Source of the DNA: Nipponacmea schrenckii
Taxonomy: Eukaryota; Mollusca; Gastropoda; Lottiidae
NCBI GenBank assembly: GCA_030562195.1
Contig: CM060199.1
Span: 9,878,338 to 9,942,337, forward strand
DNA: 64,000 nucleotides
Reading direction: 5' to 3'
Part shown: one piece after another, positions 38,301 through 48,907 of the stretch
Layout: every line of letters starts with the position of its first letter
Numbering within the stretch: the first letter of the stretch is position 1
The notes under the pieces: generated by a model
Databases searched by the model: none
Seen by the model: only the letters and a program-made list of their open reading frames with translations
What the model was told of the DNA's origin: nothing
Made by a program: the position numbers and the translations under genes

Positions 38301-40390
38301 CAAAAAACAATATAAAAGTAGAAGAAAGTTTAAGGAAAGAAAACCTGGACTCAATACCAAATAAATCCCTTAAAGTAGTCGATATCCTAGCATCAAATCA
38401 AGAGATGGATGAAAACCCTCTCATTTCCGATTCTCAGCTTGAACCTCAAGATGAAAGAACTGATATTGATGGGGTGACTCGATTAGGTAAAGAAAATCCA
38501 ACAATCACCATAAATGAAGTTACTTCTCAAGACACCTATATCCCAAATGTACAGAATCAAACAATTAAGAAATTAACCCAAGTTGTTGAATTCTCGGAAC
38601 AGAATATCGTATCTGGGAATGGAATTCTCCAAGGCAAGCTACTAGAGGAAGGAATTCACGACATCAAACGAGATGAAGAGGAAGTTTACAAAAACGAATT
38701 GGAAAGAAAGGACATTTGTAGTAAACACAAAGAGAGTGAAAACGTTAGTGGCAAACATGTGGAGGAAATTGGCGAAAACATACAGGAGAAAGGAAAGAAT
38801 TCCAATTTTAGAATTGAGAAAGAAGACATTCACAGTAACGTTTGTGAGGAAGTTGTTCGCAGCGAACCAAAAGAAGATAAACATTGCGATAACGTAGGAC
38901 AAGAAAGGGGTGTCTACAATGTCGATGGAGGAGAAATTATCGGGAACTATCAAAAGAAAGGAGAAATTGTCGAGAACGATTTGGAAGAGGGAGAAATAGA
39001 AGATGAAGATGTAAGTAGAGGTACGTTTGAAGGAGATGATACGAATGTGGTTACCAACGCAACGGTATTTGAGAGCGTTCTTTTAGCCTGTTCTCCAGTA
39101 TCATCGACTGAACACCAAATTGAGCCATTTGGCGTTCTTGACGACAATGTTCTTTTTCATGATGTAACACGAAATGAATCGACCCTCTCTCCAAAGTGTC
39201 AAAAGGGAAACGGACCTGTGTCCACAATGACAACACCAACAGCCGTAAACAGCTTTCAAAACGAGGACTTCGAAAGAATTGACAGAGCCAGTACACCACT
39301 TTTAGACGAATTGAATGAACTTGATGTACAAGAGGAGCCTGGAACTGGGACTGTTATACATGCATTAACAAAATCACACAATGTCCAAAATCAATGTTCA
39401 CAGTCCAAAACTCACGTGACCTCTTCTGACAGGAAGAAAACGAGAAAAAGGAAAAAGAGGTCAACGAACCAAAGTTCGAAACCCGATGTCCTTGATCTAT
39501 TCCAAGGAGAAAAACTTTCGAAACGGAGGCGGAAGCGACTGTTGAAACAACTTCGAAAGCAACTCGTAGATTTTCCGGATCCTTCTGCAGATATAGAAGG
39601 GAAGAAAGAACAATGTAGACCACAGAGAGCGAATCGATGTGAACCAATAGCTAAGGGGACTCAGGGACATTCGACACATAAACAACTAAACGATTCTGAT
39701 TGGGATAAATTATTACAAGCACATATACATGAGATGAATAGACCAAAGCCGAAAGATGCGAAGAAAGAAGACTTGAACAAGAAAATTGACAATTTTTTGA
39801 TAGAAATTAATTTGGAGAACAACAAAACATGTCCGAGTACCTTTCTATCACCCAGCCAAACGTACAAACAGACTACGGAAGTATTTCAGCTACCATACAA
39901 GGTACCAAAGCAAGTAAATTTCGGAAATCTGATTGATGTCCAGTCTTATACGAGAGCGAACGGTGAAACATCCTACAATGAAAGAGAACAGTTTGAACAC
40001 GATTCTCTTATGGACTCTATTATCATATCATCAACGCACCGAGAGGAAAAGACATCTAGCAAGCGAAAACGACGTACAGATGATTCTGTATCGGATTTAG
40101 AGCCAGACCCAAAGACAAGAAAGTGCCAGAGAACTTATTCCAGAAGTCTTCCTAGGATGAACAGGGATATTGCTATTCAGCAAAGGATCAATCCGGATAG
40201 TGGGCTCCATCAGTACCTCTTCCTGTTTGAAGATTCCCGGCCATGTAAATGGATTGACAGTGACGAGATCATGGAGTACAATCCTCATTTCTATAATTCC
40301 CTGAAGAAATGTTTCGTTCCTAAAGAGGGTTCGCAAAAACAAACCGAGTTGCAGCAGAAAATATACGACCTCGTTGGATATCCATCTTGA
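35372..40390 (+). CDS. Giant single-exon gene: 1,672-aa low-complexity, probably nuclear protein of unknown function
   Basis: An open frame of 5 kb in AT-rich DNA is certainly coding. I start it at the ATG in the strong context ACAATGG rather than at an upstream in-frame non-ATG codon. Residues 1-45 look folded (CRLLEITTFPVHWKFEE, then IVVTFIWN). Roughly 70-700 is Ser/Lys/Glu-rich and probably disordered, with an 11-residue Cys repeat at 440-516. A hydrophobic patch FFPKNDLWEMFVNRC starts at 742; an acidic EEGEIEDED lies at 1205-1213; basic clusters KKTRKRKKR (about 1355) and KRRRKR (about 1384) look like a nuclear localisation signal. The C-terminal 62 residues look folded again (YLFLFEDS at 1615, KWIDSDEI, NPHFYNSL), recalling a small Tudor/chromo-type barrel, but only weakly. 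No catalytic motif is present. Chromatin or RNA binding is a guess. It has no neighbours in an evident cluster. Long antisense open frames are shadows of its composition. Confidence 0.9.
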   Translation: MENIIPEKFVRMCRLLEITTFPVHWKFEEKNHQIVVTFIWNIGSSEILNPHQATKKDSTIAIDSKKNCELMKHDCPFSKQTTLHHSTLKSETPTKDLSSKSERRSKSRSSSRTTLHATSSEDRESSIVENQKEKRADNEDRPTDTECEKTCIVSSSKDKNCRDSANAFVEKTIELKKLDRQKPSSKHRHSSSDSEKKHKISSSKDATSEKGQSDPKRRHSSTKSKSVSSLSKSSDKTANPEIGSNMEGHSSGNPTIQKIQNTSAPSQLKNIESRHKEPIIRTENKSKDSKTLSDKNHKETRARDEKKYRESSSPDVKRPSVRDQKKPSLRHVTDTHNKQLRLEKTYKDLRCKKTETDSKSQCDETQEGVKAPRERTHNESQSDKLHENVSSRSKHPSKKSTSQCGETQTEMSSQCRTSIKQSISRCKKESSSECEQIPKKSSLPCELTPNKSSLPCELTSNISSLPCKQTLNILSLPCEQTLNKLSLLCEQTIKNSSLPCEQTSNKSSLRCEPKDKLIDCDKILDESSSRCDQTPKISSVLNEDTAKQLPYHQDSFASKTQNKEKLKDSKPLHQKTSKRNMCEISKISKRLNSKTRSTDKNKQPKKCFVNQKELKSEDTSDQLPEEHESLEGERGAQDKEPDAPSTELSRGKRSRRGIQDEQPKKIKMDVNIKPLDQSKEVYPHLGKSKDEPFPEKLSNYFGQAHNEEPQEETSIVTSPKFAQKPVSGVSMAPVTPQGSTTFFPKNDLWEMFVNRCKVKTDVTFCDLPIKESVIHQTSVESEVKICTSKDMQPIAKDDADSNPTLSTDRNKKPAGIPPKDRKQDTSKPHNKSATCSGLNKKGFITPKVKNTTNTKTKLFSRQSTQKLSVQKKLSKDLPAKMRPSKSSDVSEIIVLPPPEEKSIEQNTLSNECCKNMESALESKNRCEDTNVPIDAVATDSSEKSVELSKEFEHGYPVDSNDDDSFTELKIDLEYVEPKNNIKVEESLRKENLDSIPNKSLKVVDILASNQEMDENPLISDSQLEPQDERTDIDGVTRLGKENPTITINEVTSQDTYIPNVQNQTIKKLTQVVEFSEQNIVSGNGILQGKLLEEGIHDIKRDEEEVYKNELERKDICSKHKESENVSGKHVEEIGENIQEKGKNSNFRIEKEDIHSNVCEEVVRSEPKEDKHCDNVGQERGVYNVDGGEIIGNYQKKGEIVENDLEEGEIEDEDVSRGTFEGDDTNVVTNATVFESVLLACSPVSSTEHQIEPFGVLDDNVLFHDVTRNESTLSPKCQKGNGPVSTMTTPTAVNSFQNEDFERIDRASTPLLDELNELDVQEEPGTGTVIHALTKSHNVQNQCSQSKTHVTSSDRKKTRKRKKRSTNQSSKPDVLDLFQGEKLSKRRRKRLLKQLRKQLVDFPDPSADIEGKKEQCRPQRANRCEPIAKGTQGHSTHKQLNDSDWDKLLQAHIHEMNRPKPKDAKKEDLNKKIDNFLIEINLENNKTCPSTFLSPSQTYKQTTEVFQLPYKVPKQVNFGNLIDVQSYTRANGETSYNEREQFEHDSLMDSIIISSTHREEKTSSKRKRRTDDSVSDLEPDPKTRKCQRTYSRSLPRMNRDIAIQQRINPDSGLHQYLFLFEDSRPCKWIDSDEIMEYNPHFYNSLKKCFVPKEGSQKQTELQQKIYDLVGYPS
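36689..36919 (+). repeat. 33-bp / 11-residue coding repeat within the giant exon, seven units
   Basis: Seven contiguous 33-base units encode variants of KSSLPCEQTLN (residues 440-516), with one Cys per unit at a fixed place. Cys residues at an 11-residue interval continue more weakly on both sides (for example SQCGETQ..SSQC before it and C-DKILDESSSRC after it), so the repeat was once longer. Units differ by point changes but keep frame. Confidence 0.9.
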
Positions 40391-41222
40391 GCTTGATATA
40401 GCTTCGTCAAACGCCTAATTTGGAAAGAGCAATTGAGAGAGCGAATTCGCCAACCTACAGTGCGAATGTAAATGACTGAAGTTGATTTTTATCGTTTGTA
40501 GGAAAGCTTGTTAATGTAAAATTTGAAAGGTGCAGGAGTGTCAAGTATGATCCACACCCAATGAGTATTTTACCACATGTATGATTTAATGTCGCATGTA
40601 TCTTGTCACTGTGGTTAGGATGCAGATTGATGTAAATTGTTAACCTGTTATTGTAAAGGGATATATTCGTTTAAATATTTGCTTTTATGACAAGATTCTG
40701 TTTGAAGATAAAACGAATCGTTGAAATTGTTTCCGGTTTTGTGGAAGTCCATAAAGTATGATATTGATCACCACAGTGCTGATTAAGCTCGTCCATCATG
40801 TGTTTTGAAAAAAAATTTCGCTAGGACAGTTTTTTTATAGTTATATATGCAAACTTGGATTGACTTTAACTCTTTAACTCGTTGAAAAACTTGATACAAT
40901 TCGACTTATCAAAGTGCCATTAAGACCATCTTATGATTGTTACAGCAAGTATTGTTTTGTTATTGGATTATCCTAGTCATGTTGTTGCATAATTTGTTAA
41001 ATATTTTTTAAATTTTGAATCTTGCTTGTGTTATTTCTAAAGGTGACATGTGTACAGCAAATTAGCAATTACGCCATGAGGGAGGCTTATTAGCTAAAGT
41101 AAAATATTTCCCATCGTGTCCGAAGCAAGCCCTCATTCGCCATACTAACCCGCATTCGTGATACGGTGAATATTGCCTTAAGGCGTAATGCTAAAGAAAA
41201 AGAGCATATAAGCTATCGCATA

Positions 41223-41349
41223 AATAAACATTCATTGTTTTACTGAATTCAAACCATTCTTTCGATGGCGACAAACCCGTCAACCTGCTTATGTATCTCT
41301 TTGCCTTTGCCCTTTTCTTTCCTTTTAACCCTTATGGTAATTCAATAAA
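41223..41349 (+). terminator. Candidate poly(A) signals of the giant-exon gene
   Basis: AATAAA at 41223-41228 and 41344-41349 are the first canonical signals after the stop codon, predicting a 3' UTR of 0.85-1.0 kb. The first is followed by a TTGTTTT tract. Confidence 0.45.
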
Positions 41350-44229
41350 CATGTTGCAGAATCGTGATTTTCGTCATTACGAATACAAATTTTTTAAAAC
41401 TGCAATGATATCCTTGTAAATGTGTAAATTTTGGACCCGGCACAAACATATTAATAGTATTGTCTTCACTTATTGAAATGTCGAGGTCTAGACAACACGC
41501 ACATGTTTTCCAAAGAACCTAACTCTCGTGGTTATTCATCCGCTCTTACAAACACTTACTGTATCATATTTAATATCGCTCTATCGCACTTAATATCTCT
41601 GTATCGCTCATAATTTCGCTCTATCGCACATAAAATCTGTACAACATAGAACCTGGTTTTAACTGGGTTTAATATGATCACTATCTATACAATTTGATAC
41701 ATGACACAATACACAAAATGTTAGTGTTTCACACTTTACATCGTGTACACGTTGATTGTCAAACTTGTCTTTGTTTTTAAACAACAAAAATCACGATGCC
41801 AAACTGTTTGATGTTAACTTTTGAAAAACAAACAGAGCATTTAGGGTTAATGTTGACGGTGCGGAGGTTCTTGCTTTATTGTTACAGGTGGCGTACCTAG
41901 AGTTAACCAAGATCTTACATTACGATAAGATCCGTATTGTGCATGTCATATGCTGCATTGTTACCTCAATGATAATACATGATATGATGTGTTATCATGC
42001 TTTAATTTCATTGATAATGGCCCATTGACAAGAGTGGTTCCCATGTAGAAAAAACCTTTATGCCAGTGTTGTTGTAATATCTTTAAAGAAAGAAAAGATA
42101 ATCTTGTTTATTAAAGATAACAACTAGATCTTTTTCAACCAACTAGTCTTGATCCTTCCGGAGATTATCCGTACCCAATAAGGTTTACTAGAAGAGGGAG
42201 GAAAGTTTTGAAACTGAACGTACCTATATGAAAATTCATGAGATTTAGTCTATCCATAGTCTATCGATTCAAGAAAAGTCAGTGAAAGAGTTTTTTCGAA
42301 AAGTTAAATTTCTTCTTTTACTCATTTAAAAAAAATGATTTCCGTTGTCATAATATTTTGTTCATTAACAAAGAATGTCATAGATTCTATGACTTTTTGT
42401 TGCTCTGATGACTTCAGCGATTCTCAATGAAAACTTCATTATAAACCGACATTTTTAATATCAAATTATTGCGAGACAAAATATTAAAATCACAGTAAAT
42501 TATAGCCCTATAACATTTCTTTTTTGTCTGTCGAAATCAGAGACATTTTTACGACTTAAAATCTAAATATAAAATAAACATTGATTGTATACGCCTTCTA
42601 ATAATATAATTTCTACAAATAATTGATTCATTCAACCATGAGTGAACATTACCAAATTTAACCAAAGAATGATTTTAGAAGCAATTTTTATACTTTATTC
42701 TTCCACAAACCAAAATCTAACACCTGTTTTTTCGTGAACGTGACAGCACGTGGTCACCCGCCGTGGCATCAAGTTGAATCCAAATCATTTTTAAAGGGTG
42801 TCGAAAGGCCTCCCTTTGTTTTGTCCCTCAGAACAATGGGCAAGGTTATAAAAAGTTATTATCATTTATCTTTTAGCTCAACCTGATAAGCATCGCGTGT
42901 CTGACCTCTCAAAATACTGGGGTCAGGCACAAACTAACGAAAGATAACGCGTGTGCGCGCGTGACTTGAACACATAACATTGCGCACCCATGAATAATAT
43001 TCTACCTGAAGTGTGATAGAACTGTATTTACCTTTTCTATTGAAGAGTATCGATTTTTTTTTTAACGGGAGATGAAATGTCACTCGTGTTTAAAAGAATG
43101 GAACCCAGTTTGATGACGATCTGTTTTCACGCTCATAGTAAAATGATAAAGTAAAATGCGGATTTATAAATTCAAATCTGACAAAACTTGTCTGTCTAAG
43201 GGAGATAATCTGGTTGCTTAACATCATCCATTATCAAGTAGATGTTATAATGCAGTTCAACAATAATTTTAAAAGTAACAGTTCAGGAAATATCGGGGGA
43301 GTTTATTGAATATTCCATCACGATTGTTGACACACCTAATAGGCTTTGAGGGGCTTTTAACATCCAATAATTATTACTTTATAATAATGGCAAAGTTCAT
43401 GTAATCTAGGCCAGCATGTGTGGGAGATAGGTCCGTTTACAAACTCAGTTTAATATCACCGAGTGGTTTGAAAAAGAAGGACTTCACTTCATTTATTTTC
43501 AAGTGGTTTCAATATTATACATGTACTTGAAAATCATATTATTTCGTAAGTGATAAGAATTGATCAGATGACACCAAAGGTAATTTTTGTGATAATAAGA
43601 AGCATATTACAAGTTCTTACCCAGAGACACCTGACTCTTTATAGTCAATGGCAGAAAGTATATATATATATAAATATATTTAAAATGGTTCTAAAGCGAC
43701 TATCCTAAAGACTACACAATTACAAGCATGATTCGCCATCTGTCCAGATTGGTACTAAGTAGACATTCAGCAAACCACAGAAAGAGTTCAAAAGTAGTAC
43801 TTATATGTTGAAATAGATATTCAAGTTCAGGCTGTGACCCGAAGCCACCTCAATTTCAAACCATTGTCTTGTGTTCAAGAATATATTCTGATTGAGTCAA
43901 GAGGTTTTCCACTACAATTTTTTCAACGTAGGCACCAAAAGGGTAGTGAAATGTCAATAATCACCCAAACTGGGCTAAAGGCCTTTAGGTGAACAATCTG
44001 TGATATTCTGTACGAGGAAGTTTTAGAAAACATCCCATCCTTGATTACAATCTAGCTCATATTTTGTGAAAACTTTTCACACGAGCTTTGATATTATGTG
44101 CAAATTTTTTGATTATCTGAAGCGATTGAATCAAGCTTTATCATTTCTTAGTACTTGATTGGTTACGATGTTACATCAGGTCATTTTACGGAAGCAGAAT
44201 TAACAAAGATAGTAATTGATGATTGAATG
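41350..44229. other. Intergenic, no gene recognised
   Basis: AT-rich DNA with a short CpG-rich GTGTGCGCGCGTG patch near 42950-42965. Nothing coding is seen. The segment 43960-44110 has a repeat-like look (GGGCTAAAGGCCTTTAGGTGAACAATCTG), but no second copy is in the window. Confidence 0.4.
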
Positions 44230-45370
44230 ATTCTACATGGTAGCAGTATTTCCATCTGTCAAATATTATGTGCGACTGTCTTGAATAACGACTTAGAAAT
44301 AATTAACAACTGGGCCAAGACCTGGCTAGTCTCCTTCAATCCACTGAAAACTGAAACACTTGCACTTTGTACTAAGAAAACTCCACTTTTGCCAACTCTT
44401 AATCTAAATAATGTACCTATTAAAGAAGTTATCTCACATAAACATCTAGGTCTGTCTTTTCAAAAAAACTGTCAATGGGATGTTCACATTAAGGAGATTT
44501 TAACGAAAACTGGTAGGCTGGTCAACTGTCTGAGATCTATGAAATACCGTTTAAATAGAAAATCCCTTCATACCATCTATACCTCATACATACTTCCTCA
44601 TTTTGATTACTGTGGTGTCATTTGGGATGGGTGCACTGCCGAACTAACAGATGCTTTAGAAAATTTACAATTAGATGCACTCAGAACTATATGTGGAGCT
44701 GTAAGGGGGACTAGCCATGACGTCATATACAAGGAAACTGGTTTTATCACTCTACAGGAAAGACGAAGACGGCATAAACTAACTACATTGTATAAAATAA
44801 TTAACAACCTAACTCCTATATATCTATCTGAATTAGTCCAAATTGAATCCAAACCATACAACTTTAGATCCAATAACAAACTTCAAGAATATCAATGCAG
44901 AACTCAGCTCTTCTTTAACTCCTTTTTACCATCATCAATACGTGAATGGAATAACCTATCAGAAAAATTCAAAACTGTCGACTCAGTAAAATCTTTTAAA
45001 ACACTTCTTAAATCTCAAGATAATGATGTCCCAAATGCATACATGTATTTATTTGGCAGCCGAAAATATCAGATTCTGCATTGCCGTCTGCGCCTTTCCT
45101 GTAGTGATCTCAAATGCCCATAAATTTCTTCGACATATTTCAGACAGTCCTGCATGTCACTGTGGCCATCAATTTGAAGATACCGAACATTTTCTTCTAC
45201 ACTGCCCCTTACATTCAGATGCACGAAACCAATCCATTTTACAGATTCAAGCACCTCAACTGAGAAACTCACATTGCCTGCTATATGGAACTGAATCATT
45301 TTCACAATCTGTCCAAATTTTTGAAAAAGTTCACTCATTCCTAAATATCAGCAGAAGATTCCAAGATTAA
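44227..45370 (+). pseudogene. LINE ORF2 C-terminal fragment with a frameshift
   Basis: The first frame (44227-45123) reads typical post-palm RT sequence: NNDLEIINNWAKTWLVSFNP, then KHLGLSFQKNCQWDVHI, YILPHFDYCGVIWDG, and a thumb-type helical region through EWNNLSEKFKTVDSVKSFK. The homology continues in another frame from about 45110 to 45370 with CHCGHQFEDTEHFLLHC, the CCHC-type finger at the end of these ORF2 proteins. The switch occurs at an AAA run at 45112-45114 and looks like a one-base insertion. The fragment cannot be autonomous. Confidence 0.9.
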
Positions 45371-45660
45371 ATCGTTAAATCGTCACTATTCATTTTTACT
45401 GCCATAATTATACTTAAATTCAACTTAATTCCACAAAGTTTTAATTCTTTATAGATTCTCATCCTTTCTTTTGTATAATAGTATGTATGTATGTTAACAC
45501 TTCAATTAATTGTATGTATATATGTTATTGTATTTCATCTAAAATTTTAAAATTGTTTTGTAATTTTGTATTTTTGGAAAAGGGTTATATAGGCGAAAGC
45601 CTGTTCCCTAATCCATTTCTCTTATGAATAAACTATTGTTTACAAATAAAAAAAAAAATA
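44230..45660 (+). mobile_element. 5'-truncated LINE (Jockey/CR1-like), plus strand, with poly(A) tail
   Basis: The element contains the C-terminal third of a non-LTR ORF2, a 3' UTR with AATAAA at 45627-45632, and an A-rich tail ending at 45660. Endonuclease and most of the reverse transcriptase, including an intact catalytic ADD motif, are missing; a degenerate remnant of that motif may lie at the truncation point near 44215-44245. The 3' UTR holds a perfect hairpin AGGC-GAAA-GCCT (45591-45602) with a GNRA loop and an outer GGG/CCC pairing, the kind of 3' structure some LINE reverse transcriptases recognise. Confidence 0.88.
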
Positions 45661-46194
45661 TTATGCCATTAGAATATTCATATGGCTAAATATCAATGAC
45701 TAAGCAGATTTTCACAGAAGATAGGTCAGCGAAAGTTGGCGGAGGTTGTTAATTGGATAATACGGTATTATAACGTTTAATGTCAATCTGAGCATAAAAC
45801 TATAAAGCGTTCCGTGATCTGAATACAGTAAAGTGCTAAGTTGTCTGTAGCTATAAGCAACAGTGGTGAGGGTGCTGACGATCCAGGAAGGGTCCTTTTG
45901 TGAGAACGGCATAGGAAGACAAAGTTTTTGTTCAATCCTCGACATTTAATTGTCTCTTTCTGGGCGTTATTTCCAGCCTCTCTTTTCAAGCCATCTAGGA
46001 AACATTGGTATGAATTTGCCCCTCATCATATTGAGATATACCTAGTATATATTCTCCAATACCGCTTAGATTGCTTAGAATATGATTTTTATGATTTGCT
46101 TATTTCAAACTTAACTCAAACACGTGTTTCGTAGTTTTTAAAGATGACTCATTTGTGATTATAATTATGAATATAAAAAAGTTAATACACCAGT
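45661..46194. other. Intergenic, nothing recognised
   Basis: Short open frames on both strands overlap each other and have no features. Confidence 0.4.
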
Positions 46195-46374
46195 TTAAAG
46201 GGATAATAGGTCTTAGAATGAACAAAAAATTTTGAAAATTGTGGGTTTTCCAGATTTTTAAGGGATTCTGTTTCTTTATGACACCAGTTAAGTTCACTAA
46301 TGAATACATACTCATATTGACCATTCTTGAGAACTAAAATTTGATGCTCATTCTAAGACGCAGTACCGCTTTAA
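46195..46374 (-). mobile_element. MITE family A, copy 2 (shortest, best termini)
   Basis: TTAA at 46195-46198 and 46371-46374 flank a 172-base element with inverted termini AGGGATAATAGGTCTTAGAA and AGCGGTACTGCGTCTTAGAA (right end read on the minus strand). Its minus strand matches the copy at 59409 internally (GAATGGTCAATAT, AACAGAATCCCT, CTGGAAAAC) and the copy at 25584 (ACTGGTGTCA), so it is inverted relative to both. It carries no gene. Confidence 0.85.
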
Positions 46375-46633
46375 ATTAATATATCAACAATATTGCCCAC
46401 CAGAAAAAACTTAATAAGAATTTACCTATATGTCACATTTATATACTTAAATCACTGCTTAAATAAATTGAGCGCGTGGGAGAACTGATTTGGCTCGTGA
46501 TAATGCAACTATTCTATATAATGAACTAGTTGTCTGGGGCATCATGTTTTCTTACATATTATTATTTTTGTGTCTTCAGGATATTATTTCTCGAAACAGG
46601 TAGGATATTGAGATTTTCTTACATTTTCCACAG

Positions 46634-46788
46634 TTTCCATGCATGTTACGAGACCCAAGGAGGTCCAATATGTGCGAGACATCCTATATGGAATCACTGT
46701 CACCAAATTTGGCAATCGAAGCAAATTTTATTTGATCACTGCGCACTTTTCACCTGTGGAAGCCAGGTGTATTATAACGGTCGATTGA
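46634..46788 (+). CDS. Weak candidate terminal exon, unknown product
   Basis: A strong acceptor (TTACATTTTCCACAG) precedes a GC-richer segment. In the frame that uses two leftover bases, it reads SMHVTRPKEVQYVRDILYG and on to a stop at 46786-46788, with a protein-like composition. Another frame is also open and Cys-rich to 46802, so the choice of frame is uncertain. No upstream exon was found. It could equally be a piece of an unrecognised repeat. Confidence 0.2.
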
Positions 46789-46933
46789 AACATTCCGTGT
46801 GAATGGGGAAACTTTTGATTAAAATACGGATCTGATCAAATTTTAAGTATACAACCTTGATTTATTTATGATGCTTCATGACTGTGTACATTCCAAACGG
46901 AGAGAACCATTTCTAATATCAGACAATACTAAC

Positions 46934-46941
46934 TGACGTCA
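46934..46941. promoter_or_regulatory. CRE palindrome TGACGTCA
   Basis: A full CREB/ATF site, five bases before an ATGGCTGC sequence at 46947. No gene downstream is established. Confidence 0.35.
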
Positions 46942-47548
46942 CAAGAATGGCTGCTCCATGCTTATTCTGTTCCATATTTTTCTGATTATTCATGACCTAA
47001 TTAAACAATCTACAAGACATGAAAATAAAACCTTCTGGATGGTCTGTAAATTGACACGTTCAATCAATTAATTAATTATCATACATTATATTATGTAAAT
47101 ATGTGTCTAGAATAGTTATAAGAAAGAAGGACTGGACAAATGATGTCAACCTGTTTTGAAATAGTAACCATTACATTATACTTTTGTTGATGTAGAGTAT
47201 GTAAAAGATGAATTTTCTCTTTTGTGACCAATTGAATGTATAGGAGAGTACCTTCAAAAACACTTATATATTGCATTAACAATTATGCTGGGCTGCAAAT
47301 TATGTTTAGAAAGTACCTTTGGCGATGCCGCCTAGAAATATGGTTTGCGCCCTCAATTTTTTCCGTACTTTGTTTCTAATCGATCAATAATATATTTTAC
47401 GTTCATTCAAATCGGATAAAAAGAATGCACCAAAACACTTCAATTTTTCGAAAACTTTTTTGGGACAACCCTATCAAAATCTCCATGAGAGTCTTGCAAT
47501 TGTGATACATATACAGAGTTCCGGCATTTAAATTTCAGTCTCGACAGT

Positions 47549-47561
47549 CCCCCCCCCCCCC
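47549..47561 (+). repeat. Poly-C run (13 C)
   Basis: Uninterrupted C tract in an otherwise AT-rich region; assembly or length errors are likely at such runs. A comparable run of 11 G lies at 49342-49352. Confidence 0.95.
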
Positions 47562-47812
47562 ACCTCCCATTTTTGTTAGTCTGCCCTATTTACCCCTAGA
47601 GGTGCAACCATTGTCAAGAACCCTAAAATCGTTCAGCATACATTTTGGGTGGAAAAATTAAAATAGATGCACTATTGGCACTGGTCTTTGGCACTTCTTT
47701 CAGTAACTCTTAATGACATTGAAAGTCTGTCTTATTATTTAAACAATACGTTATTACAAGAGAGGGAGATTACATAGAAGACCTTCAGACAGCTTGACAT
47801 ACATACAGATTC

Positions 47813-47820
47813 TGACGTCA
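47813..47820. promoter_or_regulatory. CRE palindrome TGACGTCA before an ATGGCGG start-like site
   Basis: The site is 27 bases upstream of ATGGCGGAAAAAGG (ATG at 47848), which reads nine codons before a stop or could splice at the internal GTAAGT. A promoter and first exon for the exons at 48706 and 49875 is possible but unproven; the splice phase would not match directly. Confidence 0.3.
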
Positions 47821-48705
47821 TCAATAACTTTACAATTGTAAATAATATGGCGGAAAAAGGCACCTGTGGTCAGTAAGTGGTCACTGGAGAGGAAAGATAA
47901 ACAATGTAAATTAATTATAACGACTCGAGGCTAATGTAGAATTAATTCTGTATAATTTCTAGACTGTCTGTGTCGTTATGATTTCTTGGATCAATTCTAC
48001 ACACAGACAGCTTCAGATTGAAGGTCAGTAACCAGTATGTTTGTATCAGAAAGGATAACAGTTTAACATATATTTTCAAGAAAACCTTCACTTTCTGCAC
48101 AGCGAAATGAATTCAAACGGAGTTTTACATCCTACACTTCTGCTGTCGATTGAGGAAACACCGTGCAGTGTACAATAATTAAGACTCTCCGGCTCAATCT
48201 TACGAAGTAGGCCTATTTGACAACAAATTTGAACGCTCCATATAGACGCCTATAGATATGGCGGATTCGAAGGGTGAACACATTTTATGCATTATTTCAT
48301 TTCAAATACATCCAATGTGAGATTTAAGCCCTTTATAGAGTAGATTCGAAACAAAATTTGATGGTGGCTCCTTCCCTTCCAAAGCTCTGCAATGAAATTT
48401 TTATGTATTAGTTTTATATACAAACTCTATATTAGGCATGATAATGCAGTATTCGCCGTGATCTTCGTTCACCAACGTTTGCTGTTCCAGCTTCGTCCTT
48501 CTTTATCAAGTGAAATAAGTGTTGCTTCTCAAGTACCAGGTCAATAGTTGAAGGTCATGACAACTGATACCAATTGATTTTAATCTGATATTCATTAACA
48601 ATCAATACATAAACAGTTTAATTGCTTATTGATATCAATTATTGATCAAGTCTTAGATTAATAGTTAGTGCCAAGGACACGTGAGAAATACTTATTTACT
48701 TCCAG

Positions 48706-48907
48706 GAAAACGATGTATACGAATTCTCTCCGAATTGCCAGCACACAAACAACGTATTTAAGATGTCCCAGGATGAATGTTGCGACCCAACTCTCAAATC
48801 TGTTGGCAGAAATTTCCACGCCATGGAATGTGGAATAATTTGTAGTTTAGTGATTGAAACAGCTGGAGACAATGTTTCGACAGATTTCATAAGAAAGATA
48901 TTTACAG
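48706..48907 (+). CDS. Candidate internal exon of an unidentified gene
   Basis: After an acceptor TTACTTCCAG the frame reads ENDVYEFSPNCQHTNN, then a Cys-containing segment (SQDECCDP, HAMECGIICSLV) and STDFIRKIFT, ending at an ACAG-GT donor in phase 1. The next good acceptor (49875) resumes in the matching phase and reaches a stop after 15 codons. A spacing of five Cys could suit a small secreted or disulfide-bonded domain, but no family is recognised. Other frames and the minus strand are also open here, so the case rests on splice signals and phase. An upstream exon was not found. Confidence 0.33.

Noticed and set aside
35464..40342. Many antisense and alternate-frame open frames (up to 153 codons) inside the giant exon
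   Set aside because: They follow from the biased codon composition of the real plus-strand frame.
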